A DNA stretch of 64,000 nt from VBOC01 sp964512655 (GTDB lineage: Bacteria > Bacteroidota > Ignavibacteria > UBA10030 > SZUA-254): NCBI GenBank assembly GCA_964512655.1, contig CAZEJT010000003.1:318718-382717 (forward strand). Direction: 5' to 3'. Of this stretch, positions 51,003 through 60,451 are shown one piece after another. A program made the position numbers and the translations under genes. A model generated the notes under the pieces. That model saw only the letters and a list, made by a program, of their open reading frames with translations, did not search any database and was not told the origin of the DNA. Each line of letters starts with the position of its first letter. The first letter of the stretch is position 1.

Positions 51003-53183
51003 GTGAGTCCATTGATTACCAAGATCAAATTTGATCTAGAAAATTGTTATGGAATTAAGAAGTTAACTCAAGAAATGGATTTTACGGATCCAAAAGTAAT
51101 TGCCATTTACGCGCCGAACGGCTCGATGAAGACTTCACTCGCTGAGACTTTCTTGGACTTGAGTAGTAGCCAACCTTCAATCGATAGGTACTTTCCCGTC
51201 CGAAAGTCTAAGCGCTCGATCACTGACCAGGCAAACCTTGACATTCCGCCGGAAACAGTTCTATCAATTCGGCCTTATGATGAAGAATTAAGACCGTCCG
51301 AGGAAATCTGCGTTTTGCTTGTCGACAAAGAGAAAAGAGCTGAGTTTGAAGAGATTCATAAGAAGGTAAATGACGCGAAGGAGGGATTTCTAAGGGAGGT
51401 AGCGGACATATCCAAATCAAAGAAGAACTTGGAGAAAGAAATCTCCGCTGCTTTCACCCCCCGCGACGATCGATTTATCGACGCCCTAAAACGCATACAA
51501 TCTGAAGTCGAAAGCCAATCAGATGTGCAGTTCGCAGACATTTTATATGACCAGGTATTTGATGAAAAGACGCTCGCGTTCTTGGGAACAATCGATATCC
51601 AGTCGGTTATTCAAGAGTATATCAAGAAATATAACGAGTTACTTGAAGCATCAGTATTCTTTAGAAAAGGCGTATTCAATTATTTCAACGGTGCAGAGAT
51701 CGCAAAGGTTTTGGCAAAAAATGGCTTCTTCAAGGCAAATCATTCGGTCACACTAAAGGGCGCGAATTCAACAAAAGTAATAACGAATGAAAAAGAGCTG
51801 GAACAGGTAATTGATGATGAGAAGAAACAGATCCTGACGGACAAAGAGCTCAGGAAACGATTCGATAACCTTCAAGCAAAAATAGAGAAGAATGATGGGC
51901 TGAGAAAATTTGGGGAGTATTTATCAAACAATGAAAAGATCTTGCCACAGTTGTCTAATCTTGCAGAGTTCAAGCAAAACGTTTTGAAATCATATTTCAA
52001 AACGAAGATAGACTCATTTCACCATCTCCTGGAAGAGCACCATAACGTCGAAAAGAGGGCTGAGGAAATTCGAACTGCAGCCAAAGAGCAACAAACACTC
52101 TGGGAGAAGGCTATTGACACCTTTAATGAACGGTTTCATGTCCCATTCAAACTCGTTGCAAAAAACAGGATCGATGTCATTCTTGGACAAGATAAGGCAT
52201 TAACTCTAGATTTCATCTTTAGCGACGACGGCCAATCGACTTCCGTAACCGAGGACAAATTACTCGAGGGGTTAAGCACTGGGGAGCGCAAGGCATTTTA
52301 CGTCCTCAACATAATTTTTGAGGTTGAACGGCGCAAGATCAATGGCCAAGAGACGATTTTCGTGATCGATGATCTTGCTGACTCCTTTGACTATAAGAAC
52401 AAGTATGCGATCATCGAGTATCTGGAGGAGATTTCTAAGAATGAAAACTTCTATCAAATAATTTTGACTCACAATTTTGATTTCTTTCGTACTATCCAGA
52501 GCAGGTATGTAAAATACTCGCACTGCTACTTAGCTTATAAGTCCAAGGAGAAGGTCTTCTTTGAGAAGGCAACCGGAATCCGCAATCCCTTCATCCTTGA
52601 TTGGAAAAAGAAATTCTTCGCCGACGACAAAATCCGGATTGCTTGCATCCCGTTCATTCGAAACATCGTTGAATATACCAAGGGTGATAATGATCCGGAT
52701 TACAAAACACTGACCTCATTGTTACACTTCAAGACCGATACGGATATCATCACAGATGGCGATTTGGCCGAAGTATTCCGTCATCATTTTGGTGGTACCG
52801 ATGACGTTCCGAAGAAAAGCACGAGAGTTGTTGACATTATCAATGCAGAAATGAGTAAATGCCAAACTGCTCCTGAGGGGATAAACTTCGAGAATAAGAT
52901 AGTTCTGTCAATTGCGATTAGACTTCAAGTGGAACGATTCATGACAAAGAGGATAAATGACGCCACGAAAACTTCTAACATTGAAGAAAACCAAACAAGA
53001 AAACTTGCAGAAATATATAAAACGGCATTCCCCACGGAGATCAAAAATATCGAAATCATTGACAAGGTGATTTTGATGACGCCAGAGAATATCCATTTGA
53101 ATTCCTTCATGTACGAGCCGATTCTCGATATGTCCGATGAACACCTAAAAGATCTTTGCAAACAAGTCTATAGTCTGAAGTAG
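51003..53183 (+). CDS. AAA_13-like ABC-type ATPase with coiled coil
   Basis: 726 residues. Walker A APNGSMKTS (37-45, with Met replacing the usual Gly), a long coiled coil insert (115-370), the ABC signature LSTGERKA (424-431), Walker B TIFVIDDLADSF (451-462), and the switch His in ILTHNFDFF (His490), then a helical C-terminal domain of 230 residues. This is the architecture of the PrrC/RloC-associated AAA_13 group, many of which act in phage defence. The C-terminal domain shows no clear nuclease motif. It stands alone behind a gap of 227 bases; no toxin partner is obvious. Codon use looks AT-richer than the chromosome. Confidence 0.65.
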   Translation: MSPLITKIKFDLENCYGIKKLTQEMDFTDPKVIAIYAPNGSMKTSLAETFLDLSSSQPSIDRYFPVRKSKRSITDQANLDIPPETVLSIRPYDEELRPSEEICVLLVDKEKRAEFEEIHKKVNDAKEGFLREVADISKSKKNLEKEISAAFTPRDDRFIDALKRIQSEVESQSDVQFADILYDQVFDEKTLAFLGTIDIQSVIQEYIKKYNELLEASVFFRKGVFNYFNGAEIAKVLAKNGFFKANHSVTLKGANSTKVITNEKELEQVIDDEKKQILTDKELRKRFDNLQAKIEKNDGLRKFGEYLSNNEKILPQLSNLAEFKQNVLKSYFKTKIDSFHHLLEEHHNVEKRAEEIRTAAKEQQTLWEKAIDTFNERFHVPFKLVAKNRIDVILGQDKALTLDFIFSDDGQSTSVTEDKLLEGLSTGERKAFYVLNIIFEVERRKINGQETIFVIDDLADSFDYKNKYAIIEYLEEISKNENFYQIILTHNFDFFRTIQSRYVKYSHCYLAYKSKEKVFFEKATGIRNPFILDWKKKFFADDKIRIACIPFIRNIVEYTKGDNDPDYKTLTSLLHFKTDTDIITDGDLAEVFRHHFGGTDDVPKKSTRVVDIINAEMSKCQTAPEGINFENKIVLSIAIRLQVERFMTKRINDATKTSNIEENQTRKLAEIYKTAFPTEIKNIEIIDKVILMTPENIHLNSFMYEPILDMSDEHLKDLCKQVYSLK

Positions 53184-53758
53184 GGCTAGAAGTGGTAGGT
53201 TGAACTTCCCACCAGATGGGTCCACTATCTGTGCTCCCGACAGATAATTTCCTTTTGCGTCCACCCGATAATCTTGGAACGTGTTCAATTTTGCACCCAA
53301 TAGGTGAATGTTCCCGATAAGATTTATTCAGACCCTGCGCGCTTTAGCTGATCCTCCGTTCTTTCAAAAATATTCTACGTAGGTCGTCAATATCTGTCCG
53401 TACGAACTTCTGCCCGCTAGGAGGCTGGTCTATCAATCCTATCCCAAAGTGGATGTATCCAATTGCACACCGTGGTTTTTGGCATCATTGCACTCCGTTG
53501 TATCGCTGCGAACCCTACTTTTTTGACCAGGAGGGCCGTTTAGCTGAAATTCGGCAGGGACCTTTCTCGCATAAATATCCTATGCATATCATCACTTCCG
53601 CTCCCGATGAATTTTCGGTGTCTCCTGTCTCGTTCATCCAGCTGCATTTTGTGGCGAATCCGCTCCTTGCCGGATTCTTCACTGATTAGCTTGCCGTATC
53701 GTCCTGAGGGCGATTCCGTGTGATGTGGATCTGTTAGAATTGCCATGTTTTCCTCCTT
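53184..53758. other. Gene-free stretch
   Basis: About 575 bases between convergent genes. A frame at 53,453-53,689 has no ribosome-binding site and an unlikely composition. No RNA gene or clear terminator stands out. Confidence 0.45.
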
Positions 53759-54178
53759 TCAAAAACGGAAGCTGGCCAGGTAATCGTATTTCTTCCGATT
53801 GGCGATGTTCAGAATACCTGTAGAGCTGTCTGGTAGTTGTTCAAATTTGAATCCTAAATAGAGCGCAGCTGCAATGAATGCGCCTTCGCGGATATAATTA
53901 TCCCTTACACCGTGCTCAGCAAGCCAATGTTCGGCTTCATGCTTAATAACGTATGTAGTACCGCGTTTCTTATTCACGGTTGGCCGTCTTCTTAAACTTC
54001 TCAGGTACCCGATCGAGTTTAAGAATTGCCCATAGCACGTTTCTAGATCCTTGCGGGCTTTACTAAACACTGCTTTTCGCTCGGCGGGCGTGTTGTAACT
54101 GATCTCCTGGACACCCATGCCGTGAGTTGTGAGCTTGGGATATCGTTGTATGAAGTTTAGATAATCTGTTTCTGTCAT
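53759..54178 (-). CDS. Unknown protein downstream of the iteron region
   Basis: 139 residues. Helical with a basic patch (RRRPTVNKKRGTTYVIKHEAEHWLAEHG). AAGGAAAA lies upstream of the ATG. Its promoter must lie in the TGTAACC repeat region, so it may be controlled by whatever binds there. No family recognised. Confidence 0.5.
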   Translation of the reverse strand: MTETDYLNFIQRYPKLTTHGMGVQEISYNTPAERKAVFSKARKDLETCYGQFLNSIGYLRSLRRRPTVNKKRGTTYVIKHEAEHWLAEHGVRDNYIREGAFIAAALYLGFKFEQLPDSSTGILNIANRKKYDYLASFRF

Positions 54179-54225
54179 ATGATATTTGTTTTCCTTTTTG
54201 ATTGCATTTGTACGGCCTTTCGGCT

Positions 54226-54523
54226 GGTTACATACGGTTACATGAACCTTGTAACCGGAAAAATGGCGATTCTGAACTGCATTCCTGAAAAATCGACCTT
54301 TTTTTCTCCGGTTACATCGGTTACATGATTATGGGGGTACACCCTCACCTTTTTATGAGGTCGTATTTTACAGAGCGAATGACTGATTCTATTATTAAGG
54401 GTGTATCATTTCTTGTAACTCGTGTAACCAACATATTTTTACTCATTATTTGCTTATTCTACTCTGCTTTCGCAGATTTGGCGGTTACATCGGTCATGTA
54501 ACCGGATGTAACCAAATGTAACC
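54226..54523. repeat. Iteron-like GGTTACA array, candidate replication origin
   Basis: At least ten copies of GGTTACA or its complement TGTAACC occur in 300 bases: 54,226; 54,236; 54,250; 54,310; 54,319; 54,424; 54,483; 54,497; 54,507; 54,517, plus a partial at 54,415. Neighbouring copies are spaced 9-10 bases, about one helical turn. The stretch between clusters (about 54,360-54,470) is AT-rich, as a melting region would be. The array lies directly beside the Rep-like gene. Iterons for the Rep protein are the best explanation; an operator array is the alternative. Confidence 0.6.
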
Positions 54524-54527
54524 GGAA

Positions 54528-57122
54528 TTATTCTATACCGAATCCTTCCAGGTTTATGCCCGCATTCTTAGCCTCAAGAACGTCCACAACCAAAGCTCGG
54601 ACCGTCTTGCCGTTAAACTTCACCGCATGGTCTGACGCAATGATGTATGGGCATTCTGCAAACAAGCGCAGATATGATTCCTTGTCCAGGAGATCGCCTT
54701 CAAAATCTGTATGTTTTGCGTATTGCTTAAAGTCTGGGAATATCTTGTTGAAGTTGATCACGAGCGCGTCGACCGTATGGGTCCGCGCTTTGTTGTTCAT
54801 CCTCATCCGTTTATACTCCTGGTTTTCTCTTATGAAGCATTCACGGCCATTCGGATCTCTGGTTGCGCTCGACATGCCGCTCAGGAACACTTCCGGTTTT
54901 TCCTTCATGGCAATGATCGACAATTCGTTGATTAACTGGTCCACAGCAGACTGAACAAATCCGCTGTTTGATCCTGTAACCTCCTTTAGCTGATGGTCGA
55001 GTATACACGCTGTATTAATTGTTGGCACAGTGACGCCGTTTGCCAGGCCACACTTTCGGAATAGTTCCATACCGAGCACCATGACTGCAAGGTTATCAAC
55101 TATTCTTGGCGCAACGGTTATCGATCCGAAATGCTGTTCCACTTGGGTTCTAGCCGCGTTAAACATCTGCGGGATATCTTGCTGTAAGCAGAATTGTATA
55201 TATCGTGGCATAAATCCTTCTAATGGCAGTTGCCACAGACGCTTAAACGCCTCTTGCATATTTTTGTCCTTCTTTACCGTCTGCTTAAACCTTACCACCA
55301 GTATGCGCTCGTGTACGGACGGAACTGAAATATTCCATTCGCCCATTACACACATAGGCGCACTGATCACATAATCTCTTGTTGTTTGATCTTCCCTGCC
55401 TTTGACTTCGATTTCGCCGGAATACGACTTGTTCATGAACGCAACAATATTTCTGATATCTCGGTCATCCAGCAGTTTTGCTTTGAACTCGTCCAACATT
55501 ATTGGTACTGCGTTGGTTGCGGTGAGCAACTTCAGCAGTGGAAACCAATTCTGCTTGCAAGAATGCGGCTTTGAGTCAACATATCCGCAGAGCCTTTTCA
55601 ATAGGCGTGCAGATGAAGTTTTTCCTCCACCTTGCGGTCCATGTACGAACGTAAGCGGGAATCCACCGACGTGGTCCATAATTATCGGCTTTACTGGCGA
55701 AGCAAAAATCCACGAAATCCAAGGAGCGATGATATTTTCTTCGTTAATCTGCATCAGATCAGCGTACAATCCGGAAACTAGCACGCTGTATTCAGCATCG
55801 TTCAATTCTTCATATCTTATTCCGTGATAAAATGCCGCCTTCCCTTTATCGTATGCTATGATCGTTGGATTATTAGCTATTTCGTCTCTTGTGATATTCA
55901 ATCCTTCAGTAACCCAAGTTTGTACTTCTGGCAGTAACCCAACCACTTTCGTTCCTTTCTTTCTGATGGGCACAGACCTGTTTACGTAACTGCATAATGC
56001 CTGGACATCATTTTCGGATCCATGGAATGTGCAATCCTGATGACCTATAGCCTTAAGAAGCTTGGTCTTCGTGTGCCAATCGGTATTCTCTATCAACACG
56101 TTTTCGTATGTGTATCCTCTTGCCGTTATAACTCTGCAGCTTAAACAATCGCTGTCGTCCAATTGGAGAAGCTCCAGGGGCTCAATTCTGAACGATGAGA
56201 TCATGCTTTCTAATCGCCGATCGTTTCTATATGTAATCTTGTAGTATGCGCCATGTTTCTCTATAATCTCGAACGGCATCTCGTCATTTGGATGATTATA
56301 GCGCGCGTACATATCGGTTACAGTATCAACAATTTTCTTTTCCGCATGCGGAGGCGTATTAAGCTTATTCCAGCTCTTCAGCATCACCATCGTAACCTCT
56401 TGAGTAATGCCACGGGCAATACAGTGCCCTATTATTTCTGTTGCCCGAAGAGTACGGTTACTAGGCGTCGTTCCTGCAGATAGAAGTTCTGCAAGCGGAT
56501 CCTGCTGTTTCAGCGGCTTCGCTTGTCCGATTGACGGAATGTTTACCGCCAACGGCACTGCGTTGGGATTTACAAGTAGGTCCGGATCAAATGAGACAAA
56601 ACACATGCGGCTGGCGTCTTTTGTATTATCGCACGCTTGTTTGTATTGACGGCTAATTGCAGAGGTGTAATGCTCATAGACTTGCTTGTACGTCTCGGGA
56701 TTTGTTATCGGCTGGTCTAGAACGCAGACCAATTTCAATCCGTCTCCGGATGGAGACGTAAATAAACAGTAGACGCGTTCATCTTTCGTCAGCTGCGCCC
56801 TAAGATCATTCAGGCGATCGCCGACGTGATCGAAGTCTATAATGATGTGTTGAATCTTCTTGAGGAATTCGTTCTTATGGCGCTTATTCTCAAAGAGCCC
56901 CATCGAGAACGCAGGAAGGTTTTTTGCTTTTAGGGCGTTCCGCTCGTTTTGGTCCTTTACTGCGCGGACTTGCTCAATAATGGATAGGATGCCGTTACCG
57001 GTTCTAATCGTCTGTAGAACCTCGGAGAACGGTATTTCATCTAACTCGCTATGTACAGTATTGCAGTAGGATACAGTATATCCTACGTGGTTATCATTTG
57101 TTTCTACTAATTTGTTCAACAT
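54528..57122 (-). CDS. Replication protein: primase-like N-terminus plus ATPase
   Basis: About 864 residues from the ATG at 57,122; an ATG ten codons earlier overlaps the previous gene more. The N-terminal part resembles the BT4734/VirE_N primase-like domain, with IIIDFDH giving a D-x-D metal site near residue 95 and FTSPSGDGLKLVCVL. A central region follows, then an ATPase with Walker A VHGPQGGGKTSSAR near residue 495 and IMLDEFKAKLLDDRDI as the acidic motif. This primase-helicase layout is typical of replication proteins of plasmids and satellites. With the adjacent iteron array it suggests the element replicates when excised. Confidence 0.7.
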   Translation of the reverse strand: MLNKLVETNDNHVGYTVSYCNTVHSELDEIPFSEVLQTIRTGNGILSIIEQVRAVKDQNERNALKAKNLPAFSMGLFENKRHKNEFLKKIQHIIIDFDHVGDRLNDLRAQLTKDERVYCLFTSPSGDGLKLVCVLDQPITNPETYKQVYEHYTSAISRQYKQACDNTKDASRMCFVSFDPDLLVNPNAVPLAVNIPSIGQAKPLKQQDPLAELLSAGTTPSNRTLRATEIIGHCIARGITQEVTMVMLKSWNKLNTPPHAEKKIVDTVTDMYARYNHPNDEMPFEIIEKHGAYYKITYRNDRRLESMISSFRIEPLELLQLDDSDCLSCRVITARGYTYENVLIENTDWHTKTKLLKAIGHQDCTFHGSENDVQALCSYVNRSVPIRKKGTKVVGLLPEVQTWVTEGLNITRDEIANNPTIIAYDKGKAAFYHGIRYEELNDAEYSVLVSGLYADLMQINEENIIAPWISWIFASPVKPIIMDHVGGFPLTFVHGPQGGGKTSSARLLKRLCGYVDSKPHSCKQNWFPLLKLLTATNAVPIMLDEFKAKLLDDRDIRNIVAFMNKSYSGEIEVKGREDQTTRDYVISAPMCVMGEWNISVPSVHERILVVRFKQTVKKDKNMQEAFKRLWQLPLEGFMPRYIQFCLQQDIPQMFNAARTQVEQHFGSITVAPRIVDNLAVMVLGMELFRKCGLANGVTVPTINTACILDHQLKEVTGSNSGFVQSAVDQLINELSIIAMKEKPEVFLSGMSSATRDPNGRECFIRENQEYKRMRMNNKARTHTVDALVINFNKIFPDFKQYAKHTDFEGDLLDKESYLRLFAECPYIIASDHAVKFNGKTVRALVVDVLEAKNAGINLEGFGIE

Positions 57123-57384
57123 ATATTTCATTTGGTTTTTTATCTGTAGCATGGATCATGCTCTTCAGATTTCTAAGAGCATTTCCGTATACGACTGGAT
57201 TAATCGTTGCTTCCAGTGCGTAAAACTTCTTAACGTGTTGTTGCAACTCTTGTGAATTATTAAAGACAAAGGTCGTTAGATTCCCTCCATCTTTTCTGTA
57301 TGCTTCCAGCTCGCATCCTGTTGCGATTAAATATGCGCACAGATAAAAATCGCGGCTGGTGTAGGTTCTGCTAGTTATCATCAT
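57094..57384 (-). CDS. DUF5659-like small protein
   Basis: 96 residues. SRDFYLCAYLIATGCELEAYRKDGGNLTTFVFNNS matches the DUF5659 pattern, a small domain often found before primase-type genes on mobile elements. It overlaps the Rep gene start by about 29 bases, so the two are co-translated. Function unknown. Confidence 0.6.
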   Translation of the reverse strand: MMITSRTYTSRDFYLCAYLIATGCELEAYRKDGGNLTTFVFNNSQELQQHVKKFYALEATINPVVYGNALRNLKSMIHATDKKPNEIYVEQISRNK

Positions 57385-57788
57385 TTGTTTGTTCCCTCGA
57401 TTAGGTGTCGTCTTTGCATTTGCTCTTTAGGATCAAAAATGCCTTCCCCTCATTCCGGCGATTTCCAATCGTTTAACTTATTGCATGGCATTTACGCTTT
57501 CTTAACATATTTCAACATTTCTTACACCTATTAATCCAGAATCGGAAACTGCTCAAGCAAAAGAGCCTTTTTTAGCAAAAGAGAGATGAATTCCCCAATT
57601 TTGCGCACTCGACTGTTCGAAAACTGGTCGAAAAGTGCTCCTTGGTCCGAGTGAGAATTTAGGGTCTGAAATATTCTACGGACGACTCGATGATCGCTGT
57701 GGAAATTAAACTGAGGCAATAGAGGTGAGATACATACTTGTGGGGCTACGTGATGGGGAAGATCTTGTCGAGCTAATCGCGTTGACCG
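57385..57788. other. Gene-free stretch
   Basis: About 400 bases, AT-rich near 57,490-57,560. No convincing gene. It should hold the promoter of the DUF5659-Rep pair. Confidence 0.4.
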
Positions 57789-58466
57789 CTAATCGTATGT
57801 TTTCCTCTTTGTTTTCCTGTCCATTAGTTCACTCTCATCCGACGCCCATTCTTCAAGGTGGTTGTCGGCGCGTTCCTTCCGCTCCGTGATTTTCTTAAGC
57901 GCCGTTTCTTGCTTTTCAGATACTACCAATAAGGCATCAATCAATAACTTCTTTTTGTTCGATTTCTTAGCTTGATTTCGTTTTTTCTCGATTTCCCTTT
58001 CAAGCTTCGCCAAGAACACGCCATCGTTCATCTTGGCTTTAACCGTAGCCAGCGTCATTCCGCTCGCAGCTACCAGGTCGTTTAAACTTACTCTCGGCTT
58101 GCCGGAAGAAGTGACTAGGTCTAAGTAACCCTTGATAATCACTCCTTCTTCTTGCATTCCCTTGACCACCTTCGGTTTGATTTTAGCACCTGATTGTCTC
58201 GGCAGTGGGTTCGCAATGATTATATCACACGCCTCTCGTAACTCTTTCATTTCATCATACTTCTTTCTTGCATGTGGACCGTCCATTCTATGCCTGCCAG
58301 CATCTTTCTCTTCGTGCTTGTATTTCTCTTGCAACGCGATTACTTCTTGGATATCGAGCTTCCTTAATCTCCTCAGTTTCTCTTCAATACTTTTTTTATG
58401 CCGCTCTTGCTCATCCTTTTCCTCGCGCATGACTTTAGAGTACAACTTATCCATTGAGTGTGACAT
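57789..58466 (-). CDS. Charged coiled-coil protein, unknown (element right end)
   Basis: 225 residues from the ATG at 58,466, which has AAGGAG upstream; a longer frame to 58,652 runs through the terminator and is rejected. The protein is very rich in Lys and Glu with two coiled coils (about 5-60 and 150-210). Between them VSLNDLVAASGMTLATVKAKM looks like a helix-turn-helix. A DNA-binding role is plausible but not established. Confidence 0.55.
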   Translation of the reverse strand: MSHSMDKLYSKVMREEKDEQERHKKSIEEKLRRLRKLDIQEVIALQEKYKHEEKDAGRHRMDGPHARKKYDEMKELREACDIIIANPLPRQSGAKIKPKVVKGMQEEGVIIKGYLDLVTSSGKPRVSLNDLVAASGMTLATVKAKMNDGVFLAKLEREIEKKRNQAKKSNKKKLLIDALLVVSEKQETALKKITERKERADNHLEEWASDESELMDRKTKRKTYD

Positions 58467-58490
58467 ATTGCTCCTTCGGAATAGTTCGCT

Positions 58491-58519
58491 ATTACAACAC
58501 TTGTCGGCTTTAATGTAAA
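58491..58519 (-). promoter_or_regulatory. Possible promoter of the coiled-coil gene
   Basis: Read leftward: TTTACA (58,519-58,514), 17 bases, TGTAAT (58,496-58,491), 25 bases before the ATG. Confidence 0.4.
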
Positions 58520-58592
58520 GAAAAAGGGCCAACGTCCCACCCGTCAGACGATAGCGGCCCTCCGCACTCAAGGTGCCCAGATCGCACTGTGT

Positions 58593-58622
58593 AAAAAAAG
58601 CCCCGACACGATCGTCAGGGCT
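58593..58622 (-). terminator. Intrinsic terminator at the element 1 right end
   Basis: Read leftward: AGCCCTGAC, loop of 6, GTCGGGGCT, then seven Ts. It lies 27 bases after the stop of recombinase copy 2. It would also end recombinase transcription in an excised circle, but not in the copy next to the tRNA. Confidence 0.85.
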
Positions 58623-58648
58623 CGAAGCATCAGAAGGGCTAATGGCTC

Positions 58649-60451
58649 TCAATGGGGTAGAGGCACGGTGATCACGTGATGTAGCTCTGTGAGTAGCTCG
58701 ATCTTCCTCCCCCCGCTACTCGCGGCACTCACAGGAATCTCGGTGAGTGCCTTTTTGTTTTGGTAAGCTCGCGCCAGAGCCGGAGTGACGACGGGGAGCC
58801 TTCGGACATACATCCGGGCAAGATGCTTGTGGCGGTCTATGATAATAGCTGATATGATCTTCTTCACCAGCAGCTTCTTCTCTTCCATTGGCACGTCTCT
58901 CTCGATTCGATCTTTGAACTCCGCCAGAAATTCACTCACCTGATCCGTGACCGAACGAAAATCCGGTCTTTCGACTTCCTGTTCGAGCTCGAGGATACGA
59001 TCTGCTAATTTCCTCTTCTCAGTCCCCAGCTCGCGGATCCGAGTCAGGGCTACATCCGAAGGCGTCGCAGCGTTGCCAGATTCAATTACCTTTACCCAAT
59101 TGCCAACCTTCTCGTCTATCTCCGCCAAGAGCGATTCGACCTTTTCTCTCACTTCCTTTTTCTGGGGCACGTTCTGGTAGAGATATTCTAGCTGAGATTC
59201 AATCTCGCGAGTCAGAAATGGATTCGCCAGGGTTTCCTTGATGGCGGTAAGTGTCGCGTCCTCAATCTCCTTCTTCGGTATCCAATGGTATGAGCAGACA
59301 CGCTTGTTCTGCCATCCACCGTCGATGTATTTGAAATACAACTTTCCGTCAGCTTTTCCCGACCATCCCTGATAGTTAAAGCCACACAATGGGCACTTGA
59401 TCAATCCGCTGAGAAGATACTGACTGCGGAACGTATACCGGTTAACGGATTTCTTTTCACTGCCGAGCTTCTGTCTCGTCCAGTAGTACGCCGCCTCCCA
59501 GACGTCTTTGGTGATGATTGCGGGATGAGCGTCTTCGGCCACGACCCAGTCTTTACGATCGTTTAGCCAGTGAGGATAATTCACGTCTTTCTTCACGGGC
59601 CTTCCGTTCTGTTTTGCCAGGATTTGGCTCATCGAATTCCGATTGTACTCACGCGCCCCATAGTAAGCCGGATTATCGAGGATGGCCTTTATTGTCGCGG
59701 AGCACCACTTTTGATCTCGATTACGCCATCGGCCGCGCCTCGGGCAAGAGATATCTCTAACGTTCAAGTCATTCGCAATCAGAATATAGGATCGTCCCCG
59801 CGCGCGCTCGTTGAAGATGAATCGTACTACATCGACTTCATCTGCGGCTCCTAACCCCCACCTGACCTTTTCCTGTTTTGCCACGCACCATTCTCCCAAG
59901 TGCAGAACGCGGTCTGTTCCCGTCCGCAGGTTGACAGCGACACGCACATACCCATAGGGAGCAGTTCCACCATTTGAATAGACCCCGTTGTTCTTTGCGC
60001 CACGAAGAGTGAGTTCAGAGAGCTTCTTGCTGTACTGGGACGCTTGAATGCTTTCGAACGCTTTGAGCATCGGCGCATATTCATGGTCAGGATCAATCGC
60101 CGTTTTGACGAGAATCACCTTGACGCCGAACTTTGCAAAGTGTACCCGCCAGTATGTGTTTTCCTCGGAATCAATCGCACGCCCCCACCGTGATTCGTCG
60201 TAACAAATGACTGTCCGATAGATGGCGGCTCCCGATTCCACGTCGTGAAGCATCCGCAAGAACTCAGGCCGTTGGGTGAATGTTGTCCCGGATTTTCCAA
60301 AATCAACATAGCTCGCGACGATCTCGTAACCATGTTTTGCGGCAAACGTATGGTTTTCTCTTTTCTGCTGCTCGGGAGAATCCTCTTGTTGCTCTGTCGA
60401 GCATCTAATGTACTCTGCGGCCTTCTTATTTTCTGGAATTCGTGTAAGCAT
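58649..60451 (-). CDS. Large serine recombinase (integrase), copy 2
   Basis: 600 residues, identical to copy 1 through SAASSGGR, then an extra tail KIELLTELHHVITVPLPH supplied by the right end of element 1, where copy 1 reads only one more residue before stopping in the tRNA. Domains are as in copy 1: resolvase with Ser18, recombinase, zinc ribbon, coiled coil. The tail is probably what the circular form also encodes, because this junction joins a right end to a left end. It is followed by a good terminator. Confidence 0.92.
   Translation of the reverse strand: MLTRIPENKKAAEYIRCSTEQQEDSPEQQKRENHTFAAKHGYEIVASYVDFGKSGTTFTQRPEFLRMLHDVESGAAIYRTVICYDESRWGRAIDSEENTYWRVHFAKFGVKVILVKTAIDPDHEYAPMLKAFESIQASQYSKKLSELTLRGAKNNGVYSNGGTAPYGYVRVAVNLRTGTDRVLHLGEWCVAKQEKVRWGLGAADEVDVVRFIFNERARGRSYILIANDLNVRDISCPRRGRWRNRDQKWCSATIKAILDNPAYYGAREYNRNSMSQILAKQNGRPVKKDVNYPHWLNDRKDWVVAEDAHPAIITKDVWEAAYYWTRQKLGSEKKSVNRYTFRSQYLLSGLIKCPLCGFNYQGWSGKADGKLYFKYIDGGWQNKRVCSYHWIPKKEIEDATLTAIKETLANPFLTREIESQLEYLYQNVPQKKEVREKVESLLAEIDEKVGNWVKVIESGNAATPSDVALTRIRELGTEKRKLADRILELEQEVERPDFRSVTDQVSEFLAEFKDRIERDVPMEEKKLLVKKIISAIIIDRHKHLARMYVRRLPVVTPALARAYQNKKALTEIPVSAASSGGRKIELLTELHHVITVPLPH

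Noticed and set aside
53453..53689. 78-codon rightward frame in the gap after the AAA ATPase gene
   Set aside because: No ribosome-binding site, odd composition rich in His, Pro and Phe, and an overlapping opposite frame of similar quality.
58466..58652. N-terminal extension of the coiled-coil gene to 58,652
   Set aside because: The extension runs through a clear terminator hairpin and lacks a ribosome-binding site, while the ATG at 58,466 has AAGGAG.
26048..58709. Element 1 as a prophage
   Set aside because: No terminase, portal, capsid, tail or lysis gene is recognisable in 32 kb; Gam, DUF932 and ligase alone do not make a phage. A satellite or integrative plasmid fits better.
26048..58709. 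Element 1 as a conjugative element
   Set aside because: No relaxase, coupling ATPase or type IV secretion gene was seen.
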